From an uncultured Sterolibacterium sp. (GTDB taxonomy: Bacteria > Pseudomonadota > Gammaproteobacteria > Burkholderiales > Rhodocyclaceae): a DNA stretch of 44,394 bases. Every line of letters starts with the position of its first letter. Positions within the stretch are counted from its first letter, which is position 1. The stretch covers positions 1-44,394 of the forward strand of contig CAILCO010000106.1 in assembly GCA_903832735.1 (NCBI GenBank), written 5' to 3'. The notes below the pieces were generated by a model. It saw nothing but the letters and a program-made list of their open reading frames with translations. It was not told the DNA's origin and did not search any database. This document shows positions 16,712 through 26,577 of this stretch, one piece after another. The position numbers and the translations under genes are program-made.

Positions 16712-17914
16712 ATGAAACGGCGAACAGTGATATCGATGGAGCAGGCACTGTCCCTGCCTTATGCCACTTTGCGCTTCGTCCAACTCGGCTGGCGCGTGAT
16801 TCGCATCGAATCAACTCCCGGCGCGGGCCTGCCCGGCGATCCCAACCGGTATATCGGCGCCCGGGTGGTAGACGATGACCGCCGCTCCTATTTCGTCGCG
16901 CCCAACGTCGGCAAGGAAGCCATTGCGCTCAACCTGAAGGATCCTCAGGGACAGGCAGTGCTCCGCCGCTTGATCACCGAACTTGATGTCGACGTCTTCT
17001 GCTGCAACACCGTCCCGCGCCGTTATCGATCGCTGGGCATCGATTACCCGACGCTCAGCGCGGTCAAGCCCGACCTCATCTGGGCCGGCATCTCGGCTAT
17101 GGGAGCGGACTATCCGGATGTTCCCGGATACGATCCGGTAATCCAGGCGATGGGCGGCTATATGGAGCTGACCGGCGCTGCAGACGGCCCGCCGATGCTG
17201 TCGGGGGTGCCGCTGATAGACCTCAAGGCGGGCGACGAAGTTTATGCCAACGTCTTGCTGGCGCTGGCCGAACGCGCTGAAAGCGGCCGCGGCAGTCGTA
17301 TCGACGTATCGATGCTGCAGGCGGCGGCGTCCTGGCTGATTACCACTTTGCCGCTGCTCGACTTCGACTGCCAAGCCAGCGAAATCACGCGCTGCGGAAA
17401 CGAACATCGCAAGTTCATTCCAACCAATGTCTATCCGACTCGGGACGGTTTCATCTTCATAGCCATCGGTAACGATGTGCAATGGCAACGGCTGACGGAA
17501 ATACCGCAGTTCGCGATCATAGGCAACGCCGAACGAGTGACCAACGAAGGCCGGCATACTCAGCGCGCGGCCATCCATCGCGATATGGCGGCGGTCACGC
17601 GGCAGTTCACCAGCGGCCGCCTCGCCGAGGAATTGCGCAAGGCGACAATTCCTTATGCGCCTATCCAGGACATCCCGGCAGTGCGGGAAATGGCGGCGAT
17701 CAGCAACAAGCTGACCACCACCTGCACCCCGGCGGGCAAGCGGGTGCGGATGCAGCCGAGTGCGGTCGATATCGCCGGCGCGCCGCGGGAATTCACCTTC
17801 CCCGCCAAATACGCCGAACACACTCTTTCCGTACTCAATGAAGCAGGCTATTCCAGCGACCAAGTCGCCCAAATGGAGCAGAGCCGCATTGTCGCAACCG
17901 GCGCTTCCGCTTGA
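16712..17914 (+). CDS. Family III CoA-transferase (CaiB/BaiF type)
   Basis: The 400-residue enzyme belongs to the formyl-CoA transferase/CaiB family, which moves CoA between carboxylic acids through an aspartyl-CoA thioester. Marks are [49 protein letters not shown] and the probable catalytic Asp170 in [10 protein letters not shown]. The N-terminus lacks the common LDLSRVLAGP wording but aligns at [14 protein letters not shown]. It lies 65 bp after the regulator gene on the same strand. With the two dehydrogenases nearby it suggests that the imported acid is activated to a CoA ester. The donor and acceptor acids are unknown. A small GC hairpin just before the ATG may affect expression. Confidence 0.88.
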   Translation: MKRRTVISMEQALSLPYATLRFVQLGWRVIRIESTPGAGLPGDPNRYIGARVVDDDRRSYFVAPNVGKEAIALNLKDPQGQAVLRRLITELDVDVFCCNTVPRRYRSLGIDYPTLSAVKPDLIWAGISAMGADYPDVPGYDPVIQAMGGYMELTGAADGPPMLSGVPLIDLKAGDEVYANVLLALAERAESGRGSRIDVSMLQAAASWLITTLPLLDFDCQASEITRCGNEHRKFIPTNVYPTRDGFIFIAIGNDVQWQRLTEIPQFAIIGNAERVTNEGRHTQRAAIHRDMAAVTRQFTSGRLAEELRKATIPYAPIQDIPAVREMAAISNKLTTTCTPAGKRVRMQPSAVDIAGAPREFTFPAKYAEHTLSVLNEAGYSSDQVAQMEQSRIVATGASA

Positions 17915-17946
17915 ACGAATAGAACAGGGCAGACTGCCTGGACGTC

Positions 17947-18258
17947 CTGCCAGCAGCACGGCAATCATCCCCGAAAGGAAAATGCCGTCATAGCTGCCGC
18001 CTCCCGCGATGGACGCGATCGGTGCGCCGAGCTTGCGAATCGATCCGAGGCGCAGCAGGTCAGCACCGATCAGTACGCCCAACGTTCCGCCGGTATAGGC
18101 GTGCTGGCACGATGGGCGATGGCGGCGACTAGCGCGACAACCCCGACGACCTGCAACGGGTCGAGAGGATAGTGCAGCAATAGATAGGCCGAGTCCTGAG
18201 ACAAGCCGAGCCTTTCAAAAGCGATGCCGATCATCTGTTCGGACACGGTCAGGCTCAT
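17947..18258 (-). pseudogene. Eroded DUF1614 membrane-protein gene
   Basis: Reading the minus strand, three blocks match DUF1614 proteins in order: a start-like IGIAFERLGLSQDSAYLLL, then LQVVGVVALVAAIAHRASTPIP, and then in another frame AYTGGTLGVLIGADLLRLGS and LGAPIASIAGGGSYDGIFLS. Intact members have roughly 100 residues between the first two blocks and about 35 between the second and third. This copy therefore has two internal deletions, the second with a frameshift near 18090. A 92-codon frame (18070-18348) and the first part of a long frame ending inside the CoA-transferase region are the two halves. No intact protein can be made. Confidence 0.7.
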
Positions 18259-18375
18259 ACGCGTCCGCGCGTATTGCCGCAATGATGACAATGGCCTAGA
18301 TTGCAAATTACCCACCGCCGCCCCCGCCGAACTATCCACCACCATCACGTTGACAGCTTATGACGGGAGATATTC

Positions 18376-18822
18376 ATGAGAACAGGAGGGTCCGAAATGC
18401 GCCAGGAAATGATTGCGGTCGCGGCCTATTATCGCGCCGAGCATAGAGGCTTTCGTGGTGGCGACCCGGTTGCCGACTGGCTGGAAGCCGAAGCGGAAAT
18501 GAAGCAAGCATCTCTGGCTGAACCTTGCCCTGTGGTGAGCGCGAAACAATTCTTTCAGGAAAAGTTTGAGGCTCAGTTAGATGCGTGGGATCACCAGCTC
18601 GAAGAACTCAAGACCAGGACCAAGGAGTTGACGGCCAGGAAGCGCGCCGAAATCGAAAATCAGGTGCAGGTCATTTCCGCCAAGCGGGCCGAGGCAGAGG
18701 AGATGCTGCGGGAATTGCGCAAGCGCTCTGAAGACGCCTGGGAAGATCTCAGGGATGGCATGGCGAAGGCGCACGACGAGATAAGACTAACCATCGATCG
18801 AATCGTTGCCAGATTCAAATGA
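18376..18822 (+). CDS. DUF2934 domain protein with coiled-coil tail
   Basis: The 148-residue soluble protein has an N-terminal DUF2934 motif (about 8-45: EMIAVAAYYRAEHRGFRGGD followed by PVADWLEAEAEM), a short domain of unknown function common in proteobacteria. Residues 60-148 are charged and almost wholly helical (Glu/Lys/Arg/Ala-rich), predicting a coiled coil. The ATG at 18376 follows GGGAG by seven bases. It is followed about 100 bp later by hsp20 and then by an orphan groL, so a role in stress or protein handling is plausible, but this is inference from neighbours only. Confidence 0.8.
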   Translation: MRTGGSEMRQEMIAVAAYYRAEHRGFRGGDPVADWLEAEAEMKQASLAEPCPVVSAKQFFQEKFEAQLDAWDHQLEELKTRTKELTARKRAEIENQVQVISAKRAEAEEMLRELRKRSEDAWEDLRDGMAKAHDEIRLTIDRIVARFK

Positions 18823-18925
18823 GTAATGGAACGGCTGAATCTTTCCATCGGCAATAGTGAATCAAGCTCTGCGCGAAGCAGGCAGATGTAATGTCGCAAG
18901 CAAACTTCAATCAAGGAGAATCATC

Positions 18926-19372
18926 ATGGCCAACCTCACCCGTTTCGATCCATTCAACGAACTCGCCCGTTTCGATCCTTTCCGGGACGTAGACGACCTC
19001 TTCAGAGGCTTCATGGTCCGGCCCGTATTCCGCGGAATGGACGGCGAGCCGCAGATCAAGCTGGACGTGTCCGAAGAGGACAAGTCTTACCTGGTCAAGG
19101 CAGAAATCCCAGGTGTGAAAAAGGAGGATATCCACGTTTCCATAGACGGCAACCAGGTCTCCATCAGCGCCGAGCTCAAGAAGGAGACGGAAGAGAAGGA
19201 AGGCAAGCGGGTGATCCGCAGTGAGCGCTATTACGGCAAGGTCTACCGCAGCTTCAGCCTTGACCAGGACGTCGATCAGGGCGGCGCCCAGGCCAAATAC
19301 AGCGATGGCGTGCTTGAGGTGACGCTGCCCAAGAAACCAGGGACTTCGCCCAAGCAACTCATCGTTTCATAA
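18926..19372 (+). CDS. Hsp20 small heat-shock protein
   Basis: The 148-residue small heat-shock protein holds unfolding proteins in a refoldable state without ATP. The N-terminal arm repeats FDPFNELARFDPFRDVDDLF. The alpha-crystallin domain covers about 42-138 (PQIKLDVSEEDKSYLVKAEI, PGVKKEDIHVSIDGNQVSI, and the conserved AxxxxGVLxVxLPK as AKYSDGVLEVTLPK). It ends with an I/L-x-I/V anchor (LIV) for oligomerisation. The ATG at 18926 follows AAGGAGAA. A GC hairpin lies 22 bp after the stop, and the orphan groL starts 175 bp downstream on the same strand. I saw no clear sigma-32 promoter. Confidence 0.93.
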   Translation: MANLTRFDPFNELARFDPFRDVDDLFRGFMVRPVFRGMDGEPQIKLDVSEEDKSYLVKAEIPGVKKEDIHVSIDGNQVSISAELKKETEEKEGKRVIRSERYYGKVYRSFSLDQDVDQGGAQAKYSDGVLEVTLPKKPGTSPKQLIVS

Positions 19373-19393
19373 GTGCCGCTTCAGCGCTTCACG

Positions 19394-19416
19394 CGTCCGC
19401 GGCGGGGCCGCGGACG
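19394..19416 (+). terminator. GC-rich hairpin after hsp20
   Basis: CGTCCGCGGC (19394-19403) and GCCGCGGACG (19407-19416) form a perfect 10-bp stem with a GGG loop, starting 22 bp after the hsp20 stop. No T-run follows, so it is not a classical intrinsic terminator. It may instead attenuate read-through to groL or protect the hsp20 mRNA 3' end. Confidence 0.45.
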
Positions 19417-19493
19417 ACGTGCCGGTACCGCCAGAATCGACCGGGGAGCGCAGAGCATGAGGACTCGCCCAGTGCACGGCGGCGTCCCGATGA

Positions 19494-21164
<1,671 letters not shown>

Positions 21165-21205
21165 CGACCTATCGGAAGCGTCACGATTAGCACAAAGCCT
21201 ACGGA

Positions 21206-21382
21206 TCAACCCACTTGGCGCTCCAGGCGCGCCATCTGTTCCTTGATCTTTTTGATCTCGTTATGGGTTTTTTGCTGTTCCTGCATCGTCATCCTGGTGC
21301 CATTGACCAATTTATTCTCCAGCTTGCGCAACTCTTCCACGAGTTGCCGGACTCTCTCCATCGGAGACATAATTCCCGCCAT
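21206..21382 (-). CDS. 58-residue coiled-coil small protein
   Basis: The minus strand holds a 58-codon frame whose ATG at 21382 is preceded by GAGGTG at a spacing of about six bases. It begins MAGIMSPMERVRQLVEELRK and continues with heptad-like Leu/Ile/Met positions through KLVNG and NEIKKIKEQMARLERQV to a TGA. The whole chain is predicted helical and charged, like a short coiled coil. It is convergent with groL, with 41 bp between the stops. No family is recognised. The good ribosome-binding site and natural composition argue that it is real. Confidence 0.62.
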   Translation of the reverse strand: MAGIMSPMERVRQLVEELRKLENKLVNGTRMTMQEQQKTHNEIKKIKEQMARLERQVG

Positions 21383-21598
21383 GGTGCCACCTCATAAGCT
21401 TTAATTTGGGGAGCTTCATTCTCCCAGCAAACATCGCCAGGGTCCAGCCAATCCCGTCATTGCGGTATGCTTCCCGACGTTGGCCATGGTCAAGCGAGGC
21501 ACGCTAAACAGTTACAATACACACTCGCCTGAACGGCCGTCACCTTCTGGCGATGGGGCCTTCATTGCTGCTGGTTCCAGACCACCCGCGGGGGAAGC

Positions 21599-23353
21599 GT
21601 GGAAGCGAATAGCCGCATCGAACATAGACAACTGGACTTCATCCAGCGCGTCGGCCGCATCGGTTATTGGGAGTACGATCCCGCGAAACGGACGATGTCT
21701 CTTCCCGAAGCTTCGCGGGATCTTCTGGCGACTGTCGCCGGCGCACCTATCGATGTTTCGCGCTCCTTCATGGACGCATTGTCCGACAGCGAGCGCCGAC
21801 GCGTTCAGGTCATCTTCGATCAGGCCCTGGCCGGACGCTTGCCGTTCAACAGCCAACTCGAACTGCTGGGCAGAGACGGCAAGCAGGCGTACCTGGTGAT
21901 TCGAGGTTCCCCTATAGATGATGATCAAGGCCAACTCCGGTTGGCCGGTACCTTCCAGGAAATCACCAACGAAAAGCAGCGCGAAGTCAGCCACGAAAAG
22001 CTCATTACACAATTGCAGGCTCTGCTCGATGCGCTGCCGCAGGGCGTCAGCGTCATCGACCAGGACCTTCGCCTCATTCTCTGGAACCGGCGATTTCACG
22101 AAATCCTGGATTTTCCGCAAAGCATGGTCTTCAAGGGTGCCCATTTCGAGGACTTTATCCGTCTTAACGCCGTGCGCGGCGAATATGGTCCCGGAGATGC
22201 CGAAGCTCAGGTGCAAGCTATCGTGGCTCGTGCCCGCCAATTTTTAGCGCATCGTTTCGTGCGGCAACTAACGGGTGGGCGCACGCTCCTGGTGGAAGGC
22301 TTCCCTTTCAAGTCCGGTGGTGAAATATCCGGGTTTGTCACAACCTATACCGACATCACTGAGCAGATGCGAACTGAGGAACAACTTACGCGTCAGCGCG
22401 ACGTGATGAAAACCGTTATCGACAATTTCCCCGGAGGAATCTCGCTGTGTGATGCCGACCTTAGGTTCACCGCGTACAACGAAAAATTCCAGGAATTACT
22501 CGACTTTCCGCCCTCCCTGTTCGCTAAAGGCTGGGCCGATTTCGAAGAGCTCACCCGCTTCAATGCCGACCGGGGTGAATATGGTCCGGGCAATATCGAA
22601 GAGCAGGTGCAGGCTGTCATCTCCCGCGCCCGGGACTTCAAGGCCCACCATATCGAGCGCGCCAGGCCAAACGGGAGATGGCTTGAAATTCGCGGCACGC
22701 CGATCGCCAGCGGCGGTTTCGTCACCAGTTACATCGACATCACCGAGCGCAAGCAGATGGAAGATCAGGTGCATCAACTGGCGTTCTACGACCCGCTCAC
22801 CAAACTGCCGAACCGGCGTCTGCTCGACGACAGACTGATCCAGGCCATGGCCGCCAGTAAGCGCAATGTTTGCTATGGCGCATTGCTGGTGCTTGATCTG
22901 GATAACTTCAAGCCGCTCAATGATACTTATGGGCATCCGGTTGGCGATTTGTTGCTGATCGAGGTTGCCCGGCGGCTGATGAGTTGTGTGCGCGAGATCG
23001 ATACCGTGGCGCGCTTTGGCGGCGATGAGTTCGTGGTTCTGCTGAGCAATTTGGCTGGGGAGATAGCCCAATCGGCGGCACTGGCCGGCATCATCGCCGA
23101 GAAAATCCGCGCCGGTCTGTCCGCACCCTATCAGCTCCAAATCGGCGGCAATGGAGATGCGCATGCCACGGTCGAGCACCGCTGTACGGCAAGCATCGGC
23201 GCTACGTTGTTTGTCGGGCATGAAGTCACGCAGCACGACATCTTCAAGTGGGCCGATGCGGCAATGTACCAGGCCAAGGAAGCCGGGCGGAATTCTGTTC
23301 GGTTTTCCGATTGCGCTAATAGCGAGCATACATTCCCGGGAGGTAGGCGATGA
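21599..23353 (+). CDS. PAS-PAS-PAS-GGDEF diguanylate cyclase
   Basis: The 584-residue cytoplasmic protein should make c-di-GMP. It carries three PAS domains at about 10-125, 140-260 and 270-390. The second and third are related PAS_7-type repeats sharing RGEYGPG, a following QV..V..AR.F..H block and an ending DITE. The GGDEF domain (about 405-575) has an intact GGDEF at 474-478 and an I-site REID five residues before it, so product inhibition is expected. No transmembrane segment or EAL domain is present. The GTG at 21599 is the first usable start in frame, with a G-rich run just upstream; the exact start is unsure. Signals sensed by the PAS domains (redox, ligand or haem) cannot be told. Confidence 0.9.
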   Translation: MEANSRIEHRQLDFIQRVGRIGYWEYDPAKRTMSLPEASRDLLATVAGAPIDVSRSFMDALSDSERRRVQVIFDQALAGRLPFNSQLELLGRDGKQAYLVIRGSPIDDDQGQLRLAGTFQEITNEKQREVSHEKLITQLQALLDALPQGVSVIDQDLRLILWNRRFHEILDFPQSMVFKGAHFEDFIRLNAVRGEYGPGDAEAQVQAIVARARQFLAHRFVRQLTGGRTLLVEGFPFKSGGEISGFVTTYTDITEQMRTEEQLTRQRDVMKTVIDNFPGGISLCDADLRFTAYNEKFQELLDFPPSLFAKGWADFEELTRFNADRGEYGPGNIEEQVQAVISRARDFKAHHIERARPNGRWLEIRGTPIASGGFVTSYIDITERKQMEDQVHQLAFYDPLTKLPNRRLLDDRLIQAMAASKRNVCYGALLVLDLDNFKPLNDTYGHPVGDLLLIEVARRLMSCVREIDTVARFGGDEFVVLLSNLAGEIAQSAALAGIIAEKIRAGLSAPYQLQIGGNGDAHATVEHRCTASIGATLFVGHEVTQHDIFKWADAAMYQAKEAGRNSVRFSDCANSEHTFPGGRR

Positions 23354-23464
23354 ATGGGAAACGCACGGCCTGCTTGCCAGGCAGGCTACTAGCTGACCAA
23401 TTGGCTGCGGCCGTCAAGATCGACCCATAAGCACTTGCCAACCCAGGGGCGGCAATCCCCTGCC

Positions 23465-23500
23465 CTGTACAATTACTGCCCAGGCAGTATAATTGCCGGC
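23465..23500 (+). promoter_or_regulatory. marR promoter with overlapping inverted repeat, probably leaderless
   Basis: A perfect -10 hexamer TATAAT lies at 23488-23493, seven bases before the marR ATG. Transcription would then begin at about 23500, that is at the start codon. An inverted repeat ACTGCC-CA-GGCAGT (23475-23488), flanked by AATT on both sides, overlaps the -10 box and is a likely MarR operator. The -35 region (about 23465-23470, CTGTAC) is weak. No Shine-Dalgarno sequence lies before the ATG, which fits a leaderless, autorepressed transcript. Confidence 0.6.
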
Positions 23501-23941
23501 ATGGCGAAAACAACCGTAGAACAGGGCGCGATAGATTCCGTTGCCCACCTGATCGCCCAGCTGCGCCAGAAGCTGGTCGAGTCCGTGGAGCGGGAACTGG
23601 CGCCGCTCGGCTTGACCCACGCGCAGTTCGTGGTGGTGGCCCAGCTGGCCAACGGCATGGCCGGGACGCCGGTGGAATTTTGCCGCCTGCTCAACTACGA
23701 TTCCGGTGCAATGACCCGGTTGCTGGACCGGATAGAAGAGAAGGGTGTCATCCGTAGGGTCCGCAGCAGCAAGGATCGGCGCTCGGTGGGCCTGGAACTG
23801 ACCGACAAGGGTCGGGCGCTCTATCCCAGCATCGTGCCCCTGATCCTGGGCGTCAATAAGCGGCTATTGCGCGGATTCTCGAAATCCGAGTCGCAACTGC
23901 TCGATCAGTTTTTGCGGCGCATGCTGGCGAATGAGACCTGA
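23501..23941 (+). CDS. MarR family repressor of the efflux operon
   Basis: The 146-residue winged-helix regulator shows the MarR pattern: an N-terminal dimerisation helix (VAHLIAQLRQKLVESVEREL), LTHAQFVVVAQLANG, the recognition region VEFCRLLNYDSGAMTRLLDR and the wing VRRVRSSKDRRSVGLELTDKG-like segment (residues about 82-103). It probably represses its own operon until a toxic compound binds. The ATG at 23501 is chosen because the frame upstream has no good start and the promoter -10 box lies just before it. The next gene starts one base after its stop, so the pump genes are co-transcribed. Confidence 0.92.
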   Translation: MAKTTVEQGAIDSVAHLIAQLRQKLVESVERELAPLGLTHAQFVVVAQLANGMAGTPVEFCRLLNYDSGAMTRLLDRIEEKGVIRRVRSSKDRRSVGLELTDKGRALYPSIVPLILGVNKRLLRGFSKSESQLLDQFLRRMLANET

Positions 23942-23942
23942 T

Positions 23943-25382
23943 ATGAAAATTCAACGGCAAACCCTGCTGACTGCGCTCGTCATCGCCACAACCGCCTGCG
24001 CGGACATGAGCGGGCCGGCAAGCCATGCCCAGCTGGTTGACGCCAACCAGCTCGCCGCAGCCCGGAGCTTCCAGAACGTTGCTGTCGTCGACTGGCCGGG
24101 TAAGGACTGGTGGCGGGGTTTTAACGATCCGCAACTGGACGCCTTGATCGATCAGGGCATCGCGGCTAATCCCAGCCTCAGGATCGCCGAGGCGAGAGTG
24201 CGGAAGACCCAGTCCCTGGTCGAGGGCGCTCGTTCCGCGCTGCTGCCGCAGGTCAATGGCAACCTGGCCGTGATGCAGGAAAAGTTCAGCGAGAATTTCA
24301 TTTATCCGCCGCCTTTTGCCGGGACCTGGAATGTTCAAAGCCAGGGGACGATCGATTTCGGCTATGAGTTCGATTTCTGGGGCAAGAACCGTGCGGCGGT
24401 GGCAAGCGCCCTGGGCACGGCCAAGGCCGCCGAGGTCGATAGCGCTGCCGCGCGTATCATGGTCTCGGCGGCGATCATGCACGCTTATGTCGAACTGCAA
24501 CGCGCATTCGCCCAGCGCGATATTGCCGAGACCTTGCAACAAAGCCGCGAGCATCTGCTCCGCCTTACGGCACAGCGCACCTCGGAGGGCCTGGACTCCC
24601 AAGTCGAACTGAAGCTGGCCGAAACTGCCATCCCCGATGTTCGCGCCCGGATCTCCGCGATCGATGAAAGCATAGCGCTAGTCCGCAACCAGCTTGCCGC
24701 CCTTCTGGGCCAGGGTCCGGACCGCGGACTGGGGATTGCCCGGCCGCGGCTCGATCCGCGGCAAATACCGGCATTGCCGGCGCAATTGCCGGCCGAACTG
24801 CTCGGCCGGCGGCCCGATATCGTCGCTCAGCGCTGGCGGGTCGAAGCCGCGGCGAAGGACATCGAGGTCGCCAAGGCCTTGTTCTATCCGGACATCAGCC
24901 TCACCGCCTTCCTCGGCCTGCAGAGCATCGGCTTGTCCGAGTTCGTGAAATCAGGCAGCAGCATCATTGGCGTCGGTCCCGCCCTGAGTCTGCCGTTCTT
25001 CGACGGCGGCCGGCGACGCGGCAACCTGGCCGGAAGGGACGCCGACTACGATATCGCCGTCGAACAATACAACAAGACCCTGGTCGATGCGCTGCACGAG
25101 GTGGTCGATCAACTCTCCTCATTCCGCGCTCTTGCCGAACAGCAGAGCCAGCAACGCTTGCTGCTGGCTCGGACCCAGGATTCTTTCGATCTCGCCCTGC
25201 TGCGTTACCGTGCCGGCCTGATCAACTATCTGCAGGTTCTCGCCGCCGAGGCGCAGGTCCTCGCTCAGAAGAGCCGGGCCGCGGATCTCGATGCCCGCGG
25301 ACTCGATTTGTCGATCAGCCTCTACCGCGCCCTGGGCGGCGGCTATGACGGCCAGGTCAAGCCCGTCGCGACTCAACCCTAA
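23943..25382 (+). CDS. NodT-type outer-membrane efflux channel
   Basis: The 479-residue TolC-like channel of the RND/EmrAB outer-membrane lipoprotein family forms the exit duct of the pump. The N-terminal signal segment (about 1-19, ALVIATTACAD) ends in a Cys that looks like a lipid-attachment site, though the lipobox is not perfect. Family marks are DWWRGFNDPQLDALIDQGIA, two internally similar helical halves, ELLGRRPDIVAQRWRVEAA and YRAGLINYLQVLAAEAQVL. The ATG at 23943 lies one base after the marR stop, and emrA follows after 19 bp. Confidence 0.92.
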   Translation: MKIQRQTLLTALVIATTACADMSGPASHAQLVDANQLAAARSFQNVAVVDWPGKDWWRGFNDPQLDALIDQGIAANPSLRIAEARVRKTQSLVEGARSALLPQVNGNLAVMQEKFSENFIYPPPFAGTWNVQSQGTIDFGYEFDFWGKNRAAVASALGTAKAAEVDSAAARIMVSAAIMHAYVELQRAFAQRDIAETLQQSREHLLRLTAQRTSEGLDSQVELKLAETAIPDVRARISAIDESIALVRNQLAALLGQGPDRGLGIARPRLDPRQIPALPAQLPAELLGRRPDIVAQRWRVEAAAKDIEVAKALFYPDISLTAFLGLQSIGLSEFVKSGSSIIGVGPALSLPFFDGGRRRGNLAGRDADYDIAVEQYNKTLVDALHEVVDQLSSFRALAEQQSQQRLLLARTQDSFDLALLRYRAGLINYLQVLAAEAQVLAQKSRAADLDARGLDLSISLYRALGGGYDGQVKPVATQP

Positions 25383-25401
25383 TTTCCCGAAGAAGCCGAT
25401 C

Positions 25402-26574
25402 ATGGACCAGCTCACCACTTCCGATTCCATCGCCACCGACAGCAACGGCAGCAAGCGCGGAACTATGCTGACCATCGTCCTCGGCTTGTTCCTGCTCGGC
25501 GCCATCGCCTACGGCGCGTACTGGGGACTGGTTTCCCGCTACCAGGAATACACCGACGACGCTTATGTGAATGGCAATGTGATACAGATCATGCCCCAGC
25601 AGGGCGGCACAGTGGTCGCTATCGCCGCCGACAATACCGACGTGGTGAAAGCCGGTCAGATCCTGGTGCAACTCGACCCGGCCGATGCCAGCGTCGCCTT
25701 GGCGGCAGCCGAAGCCCAGCTCGCCAAGACGGTCAGGCAGGTAAGAAATCTGTTCGCCACCAACGACCAACTGCAGTCTAGTGTAAAAATGCGCGAGGCC
25801 GACCTCGCCAAGGCAGGCGAGGATCTCGCGCGACGCGAACGGCTGGCCAGTTCGGGGGCGATCGCCGGGGAAGAACTCCAGCATGCCCGGGATTTGCAGA
25901 AGGTTGCGCAGGCCGCGCTCGGCTCGGCTCGGGAGCAGGCCTTGGCGAACCGGGCCCTGGTCGACAGGACCACGGTAGAGAACCATCCGGACGTGAGCAA
26001 TGCCGCAGGCAAAGTGCGCGAAGCCTATCTCGCCCTGGCCCGGACGCGACTTCCCTCGCCGGTTTCCGGTCTGGTGAGTAAGCGCAGCGTCCAACTGGGT
26101 CAGCGTGTTGGCCCGGGTACCCCGCTGATGGCCGTCGTACCGCTGGAGCAGTTGTGGGTCGATGCGAACTTCAAGGAGGCCCAACTCCAGCATGTCCGCA
26201 TCGGCCAGAAGGTCAAGCTCGCCGCGGACCTCTATGGCAGCGGCGTTGAGTATGACGGCAAGGTGGTCGGTCTGGATGCCGGCACCGGCAGCGCCTTTTC
26301 CCTGTTGCCGGCGCAGAATGCCTCGGGCAACTGGATCAAGGTGGTGCAGCGGGTTCCGGTGCGCATCGCGCTGGATGCCGGGCAACTAGCACAGCATCCG
26401 CTGCGCATCGGCTTGTCGATGGCGGTGACCGTCCTCCTCGACCATGAGGGGCCCACCGTTGCCGAGGCGGCGCGCGTTGCCCCCGCCTATCAGACCTCGG
26501 TTTTCGACGAGCATCGGGACAAGGCCGATGCCGCCGTCGCCCGGATCATCCAGGCCAACCTCGGCCGCGACTGA
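25402..26574 (+). CDS. emrA: EmrA-type membrane-fusion protein (HlyD family)
   Basis: The 390-residue periplasmic adaptor links the inner-membrane pump to the outer-membrane channel. A cytoplasmic tail is followed by one transmembrane helix (about 20-42, IVLGLFLLGAIAYGAYWGLV) and then the biotinyl-lipoyl-like half (YTDDAYVNGNVIQIMPQQGG, VVKAGQILVQLDPADA). After that come a coiled-coil hairpin (about 95-205), the second lipoyl half (LPSPVSGLVSKRSVQLGQRV) and a beta-barrel (LWVDANFKEAQL). These are typical EmrA features. It sits between the channel and emrB genes, three bases before emrB. Confidence 0.93.
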   Translation: MDQLTTSDSIATDSNGSKRGTMLTIVLGLFLLGAIAYGAYWGLVSRYQEYTDDAYVNGNVIQIMPQQGGTVVAIAADNTDVVKAGQILVQLDPADASVALAAAEAQLAKTVRQVRNLFATNDQLQSSVKMREADLAKAGEDLARRERLASSGAIAGEELQHARDLQKVAQAALGSAREQALANRALVDRTTVENHPDVSNAAGKVREAYLALARTRLPSPVSGLVSKRSVQLGQRVGPGTPLMAVVPLEQLWVDANFKEAQLQHVRIGQKVKLAADLYGSGVEYDGKVVGLDAGTGSAFSLLPAQNASGNWIKVVQRVPVRIALDAGQLAQHPLRIGLSMAVTVLLDHEGPTVAEAARVAPAYQTSVFDEHRDKADAAVARIIQANLGRD

Positions 26575-26577
26575 AGC

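Noticed and set aside
16811-18082. 423-codon minus-strand frame opposite the CoA-transferase
   Set aside because: Only its first about 45 residues are meaningful (DUF1614 remnant); the rest is a shadow of the CoA-transferase gene.
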